Source of the DNA: Vanessa cardui
Lineage: Eukaryota; Arthropoda; Insecta; Lepidoptera; Nymphalidae
Assembly (NCBI RefSeq): GCF_905220365.1
Contig: NC_061134.1
Coordinates: 8,881,001 to 8,945,000, forward strand
DNA length: 64,000 nucleotides
Direction of reading: 5' to 3'
Part shown: positions 50,759 through 60,753 of the stretch, piece after piece
Layout of the letters: each line of letters opens with the position of its first letter
Numbering within the stretch: the stretch's first letter is position 1
Notes under the pieces: generated by a model
Told to the model about the DNA's origin: nothing
The model's input: the letters and a program-made list of their open reading frames with translations, nothing else
Database searches by the model: none
Program-made: the position numbers and the translations under genes

Positions 50759-50957
50759 TTATTTTTCTCGCTGAAAAAACGCATTACGCGCTTTCCCCAC
50801 GTGATGGAAAGTAGGGGGTGTGTGGGACTCCCCGGTTGCCTGGACGCCGAGTACGGCAGTGCGCCCAGGTCCATCGGGTTTAACCACTAAAAAAACCAGC
50901 GGTACCCTCTCCGTCTTCGGCGAGCGCCACGGGATCGCTTACGCATGCTACCGCGAA
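50759..50957 (-). mobile_element. GC-rich retroposon with a perfect 15-bp target duplication
   Basis: It is bounded by tgtaacctgatacct at 50744-50758 and 50958-50972. The 199-bp insert is much more GC-rich than its surroundings and has a T-rich left edge consistent with an A-tail on the minus strand. It resembles a truncated LINE or LINE-derived SINE end ('ctggacgccgagtacggcag'). The two short frames over it are not genes. Confidence 0.65.
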
Positions 50958-51180
50958 TGTAACCTGATACCTGACCCAAAGCTATCAACAGCAAAATCAG
51001 TTCTTTAATACTAATGTAACTTCAATTTACAATAATGATGTTCCAATTAAACTAATAGTTTTAGTTCACTATATCGGTAACCCGAATAGAGTGAAGTATA
51101 GTTCCACTTTGATAATAACTATAAAATGTCGGTAGAACTCTAATTACCCGCTTCGGTAAGTGGTGTTAGTGGCGGTAATA

Positions 51181-51192
51181 GGCATGATGACA
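51181..51192 (+). repeat. Candidate left terminal inverted repeat, flanked by TA
   Basis: GGCATGATGACA, preceded by TA. It matches the inverted sequence at 55298-55309 with one mismatch; the match runs to 16 positions when the outside AATA/TATT is included. A chance match of this quality between the two flanks is unlikely but not impossible. Confidence 0.6.
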
Positions 51193-51362
51193 GTAACTAA
51201 GAATCACTGAAATTATAATTTTAAATAATAATATAGGATAGAGAGACTCTAAGTAAGTAACTTATTTTTAAATTACATGTGTGATTCTATTTATTTTAAT
51301 AAAAATAAAAATACAAAACATAAGAATCCGCCATATTAGGTCAAACACCAATCAGAATCGCG

Positions 51363-51382
51363 TGACGTCACGCTTTCGTAAA
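51363..51382 (+). repeat. Left subterminal inverted repeat of the transposon (20 bp)
   Basis: TGACGTCACGCTTTCGTAAA is the exact reverse complement of 55119-55138. It starts 182 bp inside the proposed left end and 138 bp upstream of the nuclease ATG. It begins with TGACGTCA, the palindrome bound by CREB/ATF-type bZIP factors. It could therefore be a transposase binding site, a promoter element, or both; both roles are inference. Confidence 0.85.
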
Positions 51383-51519
51383 ATTGTTTTGACAATTGTA
51401 TATCGTTCGAAATTACCTTGTGTTTACTCGTTTTGATATTAACGTCACCGATTATTTGATATTGCGTTGTTAAATATTATTATCACAGTTTAAAAAAGAC
51501 CAGCAAAGGAACGTTAGCA

Positions 51520-52955
51520 ATGGAACAAGGATTTATCAAGGCAAATAGCTCTAATTTGCCGAGAATCGACTTGTTGATGCTGGGTGGATATTTTGCATCA
51601 AACAACGACTTCTGCTCCGCTGAATTCCGAAATGTTAAAACTTCTATGTAAGTATTATGTGTAATAATAAGCATTAAAACACAGTATAGTAGTCAAACTT
51701 CCCTAAAGTACATACTTATATTATTTCTATTGTGTGTAATCATGTTTAAGGTTATGTTATGAAAATACCACTTAAATATATTTTTATTTATTTTAGATCC
51801 TCTCGACCATCGTATGGTGATGACGCTGTCAGCTATGTTCATCTTAAACGTAGTGGGAACATGTGCACAGTGAGGGGCAAAATTTGTCCAGAACATAAGG
51901 TACATGCAAGGTTATATGCTGTCACAGTAATAGTAGATGAAGAAGAGGAAGCTGTTATTTCCGTACAATGTAACGATTGTGTCGCTTCTAAAGGAGGCTG
52001 CAAACATGCTATTGCATTCCTTATGTGGATCCATCGGAGGAGTGAACAGCCATCCTGCACAGCTGTAGAGTGTTACTGGATTAAATCCAAACTGTCCAGG
52101 GTTGGAACTAGCCTGAAGTACATGACAGCAAAGGACTTGTCAAATGGTGCACCTAGCTTGCTATCAAATAGTAAAGTTCTTGATAAGTTTTTGGATATTG
52201 GCCGAAAAAGAAATATTGATAACTGCGAGTTATTAAAATATCAACCTAGTTATATTTATAACAATATTAAAAGTTTATCCATGCACCAGCTTATGCTTAA
52301 ATATAAGGAACAATCCTATGACACATTTTTAAAAAAGATTGTGCTGTCTAATCAAACTATTGCTCAAATAGAGGAAGAGACCAGAGAACAGCACCAAAAC
52401 AGCCTTTGGTTTGAATTGCGCTATGGTCGAATCACAGCATCAAAAGCATTTGAATTTAGTCGGTGTAAAAAGAATGATGGAAGTCTAATAGCGTTAATAA
52501 TGGGAGGGACTATACCTGACACACCAGCCATGAAACATGGTAGATTATTAGAGGGTGAAGTGCGAAAAACTGTCAGCATTAAACTTGGCAAAAAGATTAG
52601 AAAATGTGGACTCATGCTGTCAAAAGAGTACCCAATGATAGCAGGATCACCAGATGGGATCTGTGAGGATGCTGTCATTGAGATCAAGTGCCCCACAAGC
52701 GTAAAATCATATAAAAATTATCTAAATAATGGCAAACCAACTGACAAATGTAATGCACAGATACAGATGCAAATGCATTTGACAGGGCTACAAAAGGGTT
52801 ACTTTTGTGTAGCTGATAGCAACTTCAGTGTGAATAAAAATGTGGAAATTGTAAGTGTGAAGTTTGATGCCACATATATGTCTGATTTTCTTAAACATTT
52901 AGCGGGTCTGTGGAAAGAAAAAATATATCCAATATTGTACGAAAGTACATTGTAA
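51520..52955 (+). CDS. SWIM zinc finger + YqaJ-family exonuclease, transposon accessory nuclease (428 aa, 2 exons)
   Basis: Exon 1 is 51520-51647 and exon 2 is 51797-52955; the 149-bp intron has a consensus gtaagt donor and a tttattttag acceptor. The junction makes one Ile codon and keeps the frame. The ATG at 51520 is the first after an in-frame TGA at 51457. Residues 101-113 give a SWIM-type C-x2-C-x6-C-x-H finger (C101, C104, C111, H113). The C-terminal half is a YqaJ/lambda-exonuclease-like PD-(D/E)xK nuclease: RITASK at 254-259, GRLLE ending at E295, SPDG with D329, EIKCP with E338 and K340, then a QIQMQ motif from Q364. All expected catalytic positions are present. YqaJ relatives resect dsDNA ends in phage recombination; a role here in processing transposition intermediates is inference. 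An alternative start at 51759 would lie inside the intron. It converges on the transposase gene 44 bp away. Confidence 0.87.
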
Positions 52956-52999
52956 TCTTTATTATAAATATAAAATGCACAAATAATAATTTTGTAGTT
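52956..52999. terminator. 44-bp convergent 3' intergenic region of the transposon
   Basis: The two stop codons face each other across 44 AT-rich bases. On the minus strand an AATAAA overlaps the transposase stop and another, within AATAAAG, lies a few bases beyond. The plus strand has only weak AATATA-type signals. The two mRNAs therefore probably overlap at their 3' ends. Confidence 0.5.
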
Positions 53000-55053
53000 T
53001 TATTTAAGTAGAGAGTCTTGCAAATTTATAAAAGCACATGCAATTACAATAATATCATCAAGTACTTTTACAAAATTTGTGTTAAGACATGCATGGGGCT
53101 TTAACATATTAAATTCTCTTAAACGTCTAATTAACCTCTCAACATGAATCCTTAAACTAGCTATCTGCTTTGTTTCCTTCACTTCACTTTTAGATAGCTT
53201 GGCTCCAGTGACAACACTTGGGGGCCGTACAAGTTGTACTCTCTTCTTACGCAAGTATTGTTCTACATGCTTGAACCCTCTGTCAGCCATCACACACATA
53301 CCAGGTTCTAAACAGTTGATAAAATCACAAGTCTCAACCAAACGTGTGTCTGTTACTCTTCCTCCATAGCCTGGTGAAACATAGTTTACTAAACCATTTG
53401 GTGTACATGACACTAAATATTTAATGGTATTAGCCTTTTTGTATTCTGACCATGATAGTGCTTGATTAACACTTTTTGAAGGCTTTTGTACTTCAATTTC
53501 AAAACAGTCAATTATGCAACTTGTGTGATGAAATTTATGTCTGAAAGCCATGGGCAAAGTACGTTTTATCAAATCTTTGTTTAATTTGACAATAAAGGGT
53601 TGCATTACACTGGCTATCACTGGTATACATTTAAAAAATATTTTGCTTGCATATGTAGTAGTCATGGCAAAATCATCAGCAAGCTCTCTAAATGGATTAT
53701 TTAATCGTATTTTTTTTAAACAAAGCAGTAAATGGTTATGAGGGATTCTTGTTTGTTCTTCAATTAATTCTAATAAATAGCAACAGCTTTTTGGAAGACC
53801 TAAGTAAGACCTTGGGTTTTTCATTATCTTAAGTAATGTATATTTGAGAATGTTTAATCTTTCTTCTTTCTTTGTCTCCTCAGTTAATTCACTGCAGTCT
53901 GATGTTGATTTTATTATAAGAGATTGTATTGATGGTGATGTTTCTCGCTGACTCACAGATGGTACATATGAAATATCACTGTCAGACTGATCTTCTATAC
54001 TAATTTTATTCTTGATAACATGTTTGACACCACTGCTTGATATCACTGGTTTACTATAGCTTTCAATTTTAAATGGAGATGTAGCGATTGAGCAGGAATA
54101 GGGTTTTAAGGGTGATGTTAACTGGCTTACTAGCTTAATTTTGGTCTGGACAGCTTTGCTTCTAAATTTATGTGTTATATGTACTTGTACAGATTTATCC
54201 ACTGATTTTGGATAGGTAGTAGTAGGCCCTTCATGATGTTCTTCACTTGTGTGTAAAACTAAAATATAAAAAAAAATACTTAAAAAAATATATAAATCAG
54301 TGCCTAATGTATGTATGTATAGTTATACAAAAATTTTGTAACAAACTTGGTTATGATAGAATTGTTATATGTTCTTTGTTATTGATAAATGTAATAGGCA
54401 AATTCAATCACTATACACTTTAACCCGTTAAAACGGAAACTTATTCGCTGACATTATAGTGTTGATGAGTACCTGAACTTTCTGATGAAATTATTGTAGG
54501 TTCTAATTGTTTTGTAGGTGTACTTTTCTCTGCAAAATCTTTTTCACTTTCTTCAATTAGTATCCTTCTTTGTTTCTTAAGAACATAGGGTCGCTCTATG
54601 GTATTGGAAGTTCGTTTTCTTCTGTCCAATTGGCATTCAAATCTTGTGGGCATACACCCGGACTTCATGCGCATTTGCGAAACTGAACCCATTACAAGAT
54701 ACTGAATATAATTTTCCATATCGTTTGGTAACTGAAACAAGAATAAAAGTTTAGTAATAGAGGAATGGAAACGTGATCGCCAATATTATTGACTATTAGA
54801 GAAAATTCTAATGATCTCTAGTTTAGTTAATTATTATACAGTAAATAAGAGATATACTTACGTCGAAATGGTCTTCGCAGAAATAAAGTACAGAAGTTGA
54901 AGATATAGCTGTTGGGTCTCGTCTTGCAAGGTTTAGCCACATATTTCTAACTTTTTTCTTCAAAGGAACATTAATAAATAACTTGTTCGGAGTTTTTATA
55001 GATGTATTGTTACATTGAGGAACCGCACACCATCGATACACGTTAGAATTCAT
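53000..55053 (-). CDS. THAP-domain DDE transposase, PIF/Harbinger-ISL2EU-like (569 aa, 3 exons)
   Basis: Exons on the minus strand: 55053-54862 (64 codons), 54731-54473, and 54258-53000. The donors are gtaagt and gtactc; the acceptors are ttgtttcag and tatattttag. Phases match (0 then 1), giving 569 residues. Residues 1-95 form a THAP finger split across the first intron: C9, C14, W39, C59, H62, and a C-terminal CMPTRF block like the family's AVPTxF signature. A basic, Ser/Thr-rich linker follows. Residues about 308-369 resemble the helix-turn-helix that precedes DDE_Tnp_4 domains (NPFRELADDF...ASKIF). The catalytic triad is visible as D401 (IIDCFEI), D476 (VMADRGF) and E524 (RIHVERL), with 47 residues between the last two, typical of PIF/Harbinger. 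It presumably binds the element ends and catalyses cut-and-paste transposition in the nucleus. No stops or frameshifts are seen. Taken unspliced, the locus would look like three separate small ORFs. Confidence 0.87.
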
Positions 55054-55118
55054 AATTTTCGTATCAAATAATTAAATTACGGATCTAAATAAACATTTAA
55101 CATGCGAACTGACAAATG

Positions 55119-55138
55119 TTTACGAAAGCGTGACGTCA
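55119..55138 (-). repeat. Right subterminal inverted repeat of the transposon (20 bp)
   Basis: Exact inverted copy of 51363-51382, lying 171 bp inside the proposed right end and 66 bp upstream of the transposase ATG at 55053. The near-symmetric placement before both genes suggests a shared end-recognition or promoter element. Confidence 0.85.
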
Positions 55139-55297
55139 TAAACAGACGCCATTTGTATTCTAGTGTTTTTGTACAAAATTTAAAATTTATTTTTAAATGA
55201 TCATTTTTTCCTAATAAAATTTACTTTTTTGCAGAATTAAGATTTATTTTGTATAAAGTAATAACGTAAAAACACGGTAGTGTAGTTTTTCAAAATT

Positions 55298-55309
55298 TGT
55301 CGTCATGCC
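55298..55309 (-). repeat. Candidate right terminal inverted repeat, flanked by TA
   Basis: Read inward from the right it is GGCATGACGACA, followed on the plus strand by TA. It pairs with 51181-51192 and sets the element length at 4129 bp. Confidence 0.6.
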
Positions 55310-55554
55310 TATTCTGAAACGGGAACAGAATACAAATGGGAGCAAGTCATTGAAGCCGCGGATGATATCGGAGCGATATCATTAAACAGAAATAACCCCT
55401 TTTAAGCGAATTATTCGTATTTTATGTTGAACGGATTTCGAACGGTTGACAATTGTCGTACGATAATTTTAAAATTAATCTATGTAGCTACTGAATTAAT
55501 GCGATATTTACAAAAGTTTACATTTTTTTGTATGTTGTTTACTTGTCATGATAT

Positions 55555-55870
55555 GGACATGTTATGAGGACCATGTTGTTGAGCATGAACGTGGATGGAT
55601 ATAGAGGTAGAGGACGACCAAAGAAACGATGGTTGGATTATATAAAAGATGATATGTAGAATGTTTACACCTGTAAATATGTATCACCTCAAATGTTACC
55701 CATATTCAATATTTTATTTTTTAAGTGTTTAGTGATAAGTCGATGGTGTAACATTTACAATAAATAAAACAATAAATGAATATGATTAGAAATAATGTTA
55801 ATTGTTACCTGACATACGACAGAAAATTATGGAAGAAAAATTGGGATAAGGGCAGGAGAATAATGATGAC
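55555..55870 (+). pseudogene. RTE-like LINE C-terminus and 3' tail
   Basis: 55555-55659 encodes GHVMRTMLLSMNVDGYRGRG, then RPKKRWLDYIKDDM and a stop, the usual C-terminal signature of an insect reverse transcriptase ORF. About 150 bp later 'cgacagaaaattatggaag' and 'tgggataagggcaggagaat' continue to a (GAT)n tail. The break between the parts is an insertion or rearrangement. It begins about 245 bp outside the right end of the 4.1-kb transposon. Confidence 0.65.
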
Positions 55871-56588
55871 TAAATTGTATGAATTTTAATAATACAAATG
55901 TAAAGACGTTAGTTTGTTTATAAAATGCAATCGAGCTGTTATTATATAATTAATCTTTAAAATGAATGATCGGTAATTGATTTATGATTGTATAGCTGAC
56001 CAATGAGGGTTCAGATAAAAGGAAAACTATTTACTTATTTCAATCTCAAGCAATTCACAGGCTTTTTAGTTAAAGGATGTCCTATTTCTAAGACATATCT
56101 AGACATATTTTCATGTACATAGTAATAGCGGAACTACAAACACAAATTTAGAAAAGACATAATAAAGACTTTTCGAACATTTTTTTGTTAAAAAAATGCT
56201 GACCATAAATGGACTATTACGAATACACAGAAAAAGTATTAATATGATTGGAATTTCCATTCACGTAATAATAGCTTAACGTTTGAATGTTAAGCTGTTA
56301 TTACCTAAATGTGGACGTCGGTAAGTTCATTTGCGTTAATATTTTATGAAATGTTAGCTATTAACTAGCTATCGATATTACACTTTTCGATTTATATATT
56401 TATATCGATACTATTTTCACGTGGGTGCGATTAAGTTGTTTTTCAGCTAATAAAAATAAACAGGCCCAGCAATCTACAATCCATTCAAATACACCGCACG
56501 CTCCAATTTTAGTGTGGAATCGGAAAAACAAACCCATTTTACCTTTTTATATTAATACAAGTAAGACAATAAATAAACGAGTTATATA

Positions 56589-56915
56589 CAACAGCAACAA
56601 CAAATCAGCCTGTAAATTTCCCACTGCAGGGCTAAGGCCTCCTCTTCCTTTGAGGAAAAGGTTTGTTACATATTCCACCACGCTGTTCCAGTGCGGGTTG
56701 GTGGAATACATGAGGCAGAATTTCTATGAAATTTGACGCATGCAAGTTTACTCACGATGTTTTCCTTCACCGCTGAGAACGAGATGAATTATAAACACAA
56801 ATTAAGCACATAAATATTTAGTGGTGCTCGACTGGGTTTGAATGCGCAATCATCGATTAAGATGCAAGCGTTCCAACCACTAGGCCATTTCGATATATGA
56901 TCGAGCAGCGATCAG
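56589..56915 (-). mobile_element. SINE A copy with 11-bp target duplication
   Basis: It is flanked by cgagttatata at 56578-56588 and 56916-56926. About 20 extra bases ('tatatgatcgagcagcgatc') lie beyond the usual 5' head inside the duplication. Confidence 0.85.
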
Positions 56916-56926
56916 CGAGTTATATA

Positions 56927-58130
56927 CGATCTCTTTTTTATGTATTATTTACATTTAACCAACGAAACGTTTAAGGCGGTTGTTAAAAAAAATATGTAGG
57001 GCGTTGGTCACTGAATGTTTTTCTATATTTGATGTACATACATGTATATGTATGTACAGTATACTCGTACTCGAATTTTATTTTTTATTTGATTTGCTGT
57101 ATAGTTTTTGAAAAATAGATTCGGAAAATATAAGGTATCACAGATAACTACGAGAGTTATTATACAAGGGTTTAGGTCTTTCGTGTGATGTAGGACACCC
57201 TTAAATCAAAATTTAATTGAGGTTTTGAAATGGAAATTAATAATAAGTTAATTTAATAATAATATAAATTTTAAATATTATATTCAATATAGAAACTTCA
57301 ATCTTGTTGTTATTCTAATAGCTACTACCATACATTATACATAAGTACGTTAAAATAACTGTTCTTAGAGATTAGGGTTCAGTGATTTTGATTATTTTTA
57401 CCGACGAAAGAGGTCATCAACTCGATTGTATATTTTTCGTCTAGCCAATTGGTCTCATTTCAATTGGAACGAAAAAAATTGGCGACGGTTATTTTAAAAT
57501 ATTTTTTTATTTTTATTATTACTGTGTACTTATAAAAAGGTATGATCTACAATTTTTCGGAAGTTATTCTATTTAAAAACATTACGAGTCTTTGATTTGC
57601 TTAATTTAATCCATTAAAATTCAAAAGTTCTCTTAAGATGATTTACAATTTAGTGTGTATTAAATAGACATTATTTTGATTACATTTGAATTTCGAAATT
57701 AATTGATACGTCATAATTTTAATATATTTACAAGTTTGTATAATAAATAAAATATACATATTCATAAAAGCGTTTATCATAATAATCGTCAATAAATCAT
57801 TTGTATTAGCTAGCCATGCATCATCAATACGGCAAGCCATTACGAGAGCGTGAGGCCGCGGGCAAGCACTAGTTATTTTATTGCTTTTATACAAATTGAT
57901 ATCAAAATAATTGAAATGTCATGCAAATATGATCTATTGGATTGAAATTCAGTGTTATGAATTTAATGTTTATGACAAAAGCTTTACAACATGATTGGGT
58001 GTAATTAAATAGTAATGATATTAGCTTGTGAGTTACGTCACAGTTATTGCGTCATAAAACCTACTATTTACCTTAATGAATGATTGAAACAATTCTACTC
58101 TTTGCCTTCTCAAATTTATAACATAATTAG
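56927..58130. other. AT-rich DNA; possible diverged TIR-element fragment
   Basis: 'accgacgaaagaggtcatca' at 57400 weakly resembles the start of the 10449 element. 57840-57870 ends in a repeat G-like 'gaggccgcgggcaagcacta'. Confidence 0.35.
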
Positions 58131-58435
58131 GCTGCGTTGCGGTCTGATTTAATGTAATGGTCAGGTTAATAGGATAGACATAGCGAAGTCTCGGATTCAA
58201 ATCCAAGGTTGGGCTGGCAAAAGCTATTGGGATTTTCCGTTGAAAAGTTCTTAGTGGCAGTTCAAAGTCTTGTCATTAGTAATGTTAATAAGACCACGCT
58301 CAGCAAATTACATCGCAAAGTAAATCACAATCAGACAGCCCTTAGTCCTGTGGTTGAACTCTTTCCGATAGTATCAGATTCTTCATTTCTGTAAATTAGA
58401 TTATGAGAATTTACTCTGCAACCACCACAATATGA
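58131..58435 (+). mobile_element. SINE E copy, diverged
   Basis: The head is followed by box B-like 'ggattcaaatccaaggttgg', then 'gattttccgttgaaaagttc' and 'cctgtggttgaactctttcc', blocks I recognise from this family. The short open frame over it is not a gene. Confidence 0.55.
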
Positions 58436-58911
58436 AACTTTCTCCTTTTGAAACAGCAGTTCCTTCCTTTGAAAGAGTGGGTGTGGTCTTCATGCCTGGC
58501 CAAAGGGTACGGAAAATTAAGGTTTCCTTCTTATTCGGCTATGTCCTCGGGGATGACCAGTAGTTTAGGCTACCAGATAATTTTATTCAAAAATGCGAGT
58601 TTTTTTTTCAGATAGAGACATTTACCAAAATATTACAATTACGATATATAATTATACTGTAAATCGTGACCATATCGGAATGAGATCCGTATCAAAATGA
58701 TCAGAAAATAACTAAGCATTTACTTATTTAGGCCGCTTCTTTACGGTACGGTTCCTAAATGGTACGGCATTTTAGACGCGTCGAAGAACACCGTGTGAGT
58801 TTGTAAATAACACGGAAAACTACCGGATGAGATAATGACATGCTACGAGCTGAGTTAATGGGTGCGAATCACAAAATATTAGCCGTCAACAAACTCTCAT
58901 AGACGAAGAAG

Positions 58912-59460
58912 AATCAAAATCAAAATATACTTTATTCAACTTTTACAAGCACTTTTAGAGCAGAGATGGCCCAGTGGTTAGAACGCGTGCATCTTAACCG
59001 ATGATTGCGGGTTCAAACCCAGGCAAGCACCGCTGATTCATGTGCTTAATTTGTCTTTATAATTCATCTCGTGCTCAGCGGTGAAGGAAAACATCGTGAG
59101 GAAACCTGCATGTGACAAATTTCATAGAAATTCTGCCACATGTGTATTCCACCAACCCGCATTGGAACAGCGTGGTGGAATATGTTCCAAACCTTCCCCT
59201 TAAAAAGGGAGAGGAGGCCTTTAGCCCAGCAGTGGGAATTTACAGGCTGCTACTTTACTTTTTTTTGAGCACTTTTAAATCGTCATTTAACAATTAAGTG
59301 AAGCTACCACCGGTTCGGAAAGTAGATTATACCGAGAAGAACCGGCAATAAACTCAGTAGTTACTCTTTTTCAATATTTAAAAAAAATACAGTCATGTTA
59401 GTTAATACAATTATTTAAATTAATATATCCTGCCTGGAAGTCAACAGGTATTTTGAGAAA
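58912..59460 (+). repeat. Repeat D (probable LINE 3' tail) split by a SINE
   Basis: 'actttattcaacttttacaa' on the left continues after the SINE as 'aatcgtcatttaac', 'gaagctaccaccggttcgga' and 'gaagaaccggcaataaactc'. The family has many truncated copies here in both orientations, like a non-LTR retrotransposon 3' end. Confidence 0.65.
58958..59267 (+). mobile_element. Full-length SINE A inserted in repeat D, 10-bp target duplication
   Basis: A 310-bp copy flanked by agcactttta at 58948-58957 and 59268-59277. Box A 'tggcccagtgg' and box B 'ggttcaaaccc' are intact. The flanks rejoin into one repeat D copy when the SINE is removed. Confidence 0.9.
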
Positions 59461-59814
59461 GATAAACTAGCCAAGAACGCTATCTTATTGCCCTATTGGT
59501 ATCATGTTAACAAATTTCAAAATTAGTCGATAAAGCAGAAGGTCTTCACAATAAGGAAACTCATTATTAATAGCTGAATCAATTAAAGTGTATGAAAACT
59601 AATAGCTCTAAAGAATGTTTTTGAAATTATAAAATTCTCAGTCACTTCAAGTCACTACCAAGTTCAGTCTGACCTAGAAGTAAAAATAGCGACACGGTAT
59701 AGATTTAAATTTAAATTTTTTTTTTGTTTTCATATTTCTTTATAAAATCTTATTATTAACTTTTAATAAAGAAGACTTCTATTGTATATTATTTAAAGGT
59801 AAAACCCTTTTGTC

Positions 59815-59990
59815 TATGTAGGTAGGCGGATTGGCAAGTGCTTACTACCCACGGACATTCCTTACATTGCCAATTTATCACTAATCTTGGTAACTACTAT
59901 GTTACGTACTACATGTTTGTTGTTAAAATAACTTATTCGCCCCTCAAACCAAAGCATAACAATAGTACTGCTGTTTAATGGTATTATTTT
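59815..59990 (-). repeat. Repeat B fragment, minus
   Basis: 'ggtaggcggattggcaag', 'cattccttacattgcc' and 'cctcaaaccaaagcataaca' are the inverse of the family order. A plus-strand piece follows about 200 bp later. Confidence 0.6.
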
Positions 59991-60194
59991 TGTCGGAATC
60001 GTCTAGAAAACGAACACTATTACAACTCTTTAATGACGACATCTGGTAAAGTTAAAATTGGGTAAAACAACGTGCATGGAACGAAGATTAAAAATTTCAA
60101 TATAAATTGCACCAAAGGTGCGGTCATTTGGACGGCACTATACATATTTATTCAGAGAAAATACCATCTTATTCTTCTGTTAAAAATATCTAAT

Positions 60195-60337
60195 TAGTAG
60201 TGTCGGGTTTCGGTTTGAAGGGCGAGTGTACACTGGCTAGTGTACAAACAGGCACAGAGGACATACTTACTTAGTTTCCAAAGTTGGTGGCGCATGGGTA
60301 AATGATTGTCTGAGATAGCCTATGTAATATGGTGACC

Positions 60338-60342
<5 letters not shown>
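60195..60342 (+). repeat. Repeat B fragment, plus
   Basis: 'ggtttgaagggcgagtgtac' to 'ttggtggcgcatgggtaaat', ending in the (AT)n tract. Confidence 0.62.

Positions 60343-60343
<1 letters not shown>

Positions 60344-60426
<83 letters not shown>
60344..60426. repeat. (AT)n microsatellite, about 83 bp
   Basis: Uninterrupted AT run. It produces a long spurious Ile-Tyr reading frame on the minus strand. Confidence 0.95.
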
Positions 60427-60429
<3 letters not shown>

Positions 60430-60445
60430 ATTATAAATAAATAAA

Positions 60446-60753
60446 CAGTACAACAACAGTAAACAGTAACAGTATCAGCCTGTAAGTTTCCCACTGCTGG
60501 TTTAAGGCCCATTAAGGAGAGGGTTTGGAACGCATTCCACCACGCTGTTCCAAAGCGGGTGGATGGAATACACATGTCGCAAAATTTCGATGAAATAAGA
60601 CACATGCAGGTTTCCTCACGATTCAAAGCCGAGCATGAGATTAATTATAAATACAAATTAAGCACATGAATGTTCAGTGGTGCTTGCCTGGGTTTGAACT
60701 TGGAATCATCGTTTAAGATGAACGCGTTTTAACCACTGGGTCATCTCAGCTCG
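60446..60753 (-). mobile_element. SINE A copy beside an AT microsatellite
   Basis: It has the 'cattaaggagagggtttgg' block and a short deletion in 'cctcacgattcaaagccgagc'. The long Ile-Tyr frame reaching into it is a translation of the adjacent (AT)n tract. Confidence 0.82.

Larger units (their letters stand above)
51181..55309. mobile_element. Complete two-gene THAP-DDE / SWIM-YqaJ DNA transposon (PIF/Harbinger, ISL2EU-like)
   Basis: Two convergent genes, a DDE transposase and a YqaJ-type nuclease, lie between inverted repeats. The outer ends read GGCATGATGACA at 51181-51192 and, reverse-complemented, GGCATGACGACA at 55298-55309, one mismatch in 12. Both are flanked by TA (51179-51180 and 55310-55311), which would be a 2-bp target duplication; the similarity continues as AATA/TATT outside. 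A second, perfect 20-bp inverted pair lies 182 bp inside the left end and 171 bp inside the right end. Length is 4129 bp. Both reading frames are open after predicted splicing, so the copy looks recent or still active. The pairing of an IS5/Harbinger-type transposase with a YqaJ nuclease is what I recall for the eukaryotic ISL2EU group; this is memory, not a search. The outer ends are less certain than the coding content. Confidence 0.82.

Noticed and set aside
51759..51796. ATG at 51759 as the start of the nuclease
   Set aside because: It lies in the intron just before the acceptor. The spliced start at 51520 gives an in-frame exon with a clean donor and acceptor.
51693..52060. Minus-strand frames opposite the nuclease gene, and 52421-52696
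   Set aside because: Shadows of the plus-strand coding exon, whose domain content is clear.
53550..53741. Plus-strand 63-residue frame inside the transposase
   Set aside because: Shadow of the transposase coding strand.
60267..60626. 119-residue open frame on the minus strand
   Set aside because: Its core is a run of Ile-Tyr encoded by the (AT)n microsatellite, joined to a SINE A frame.
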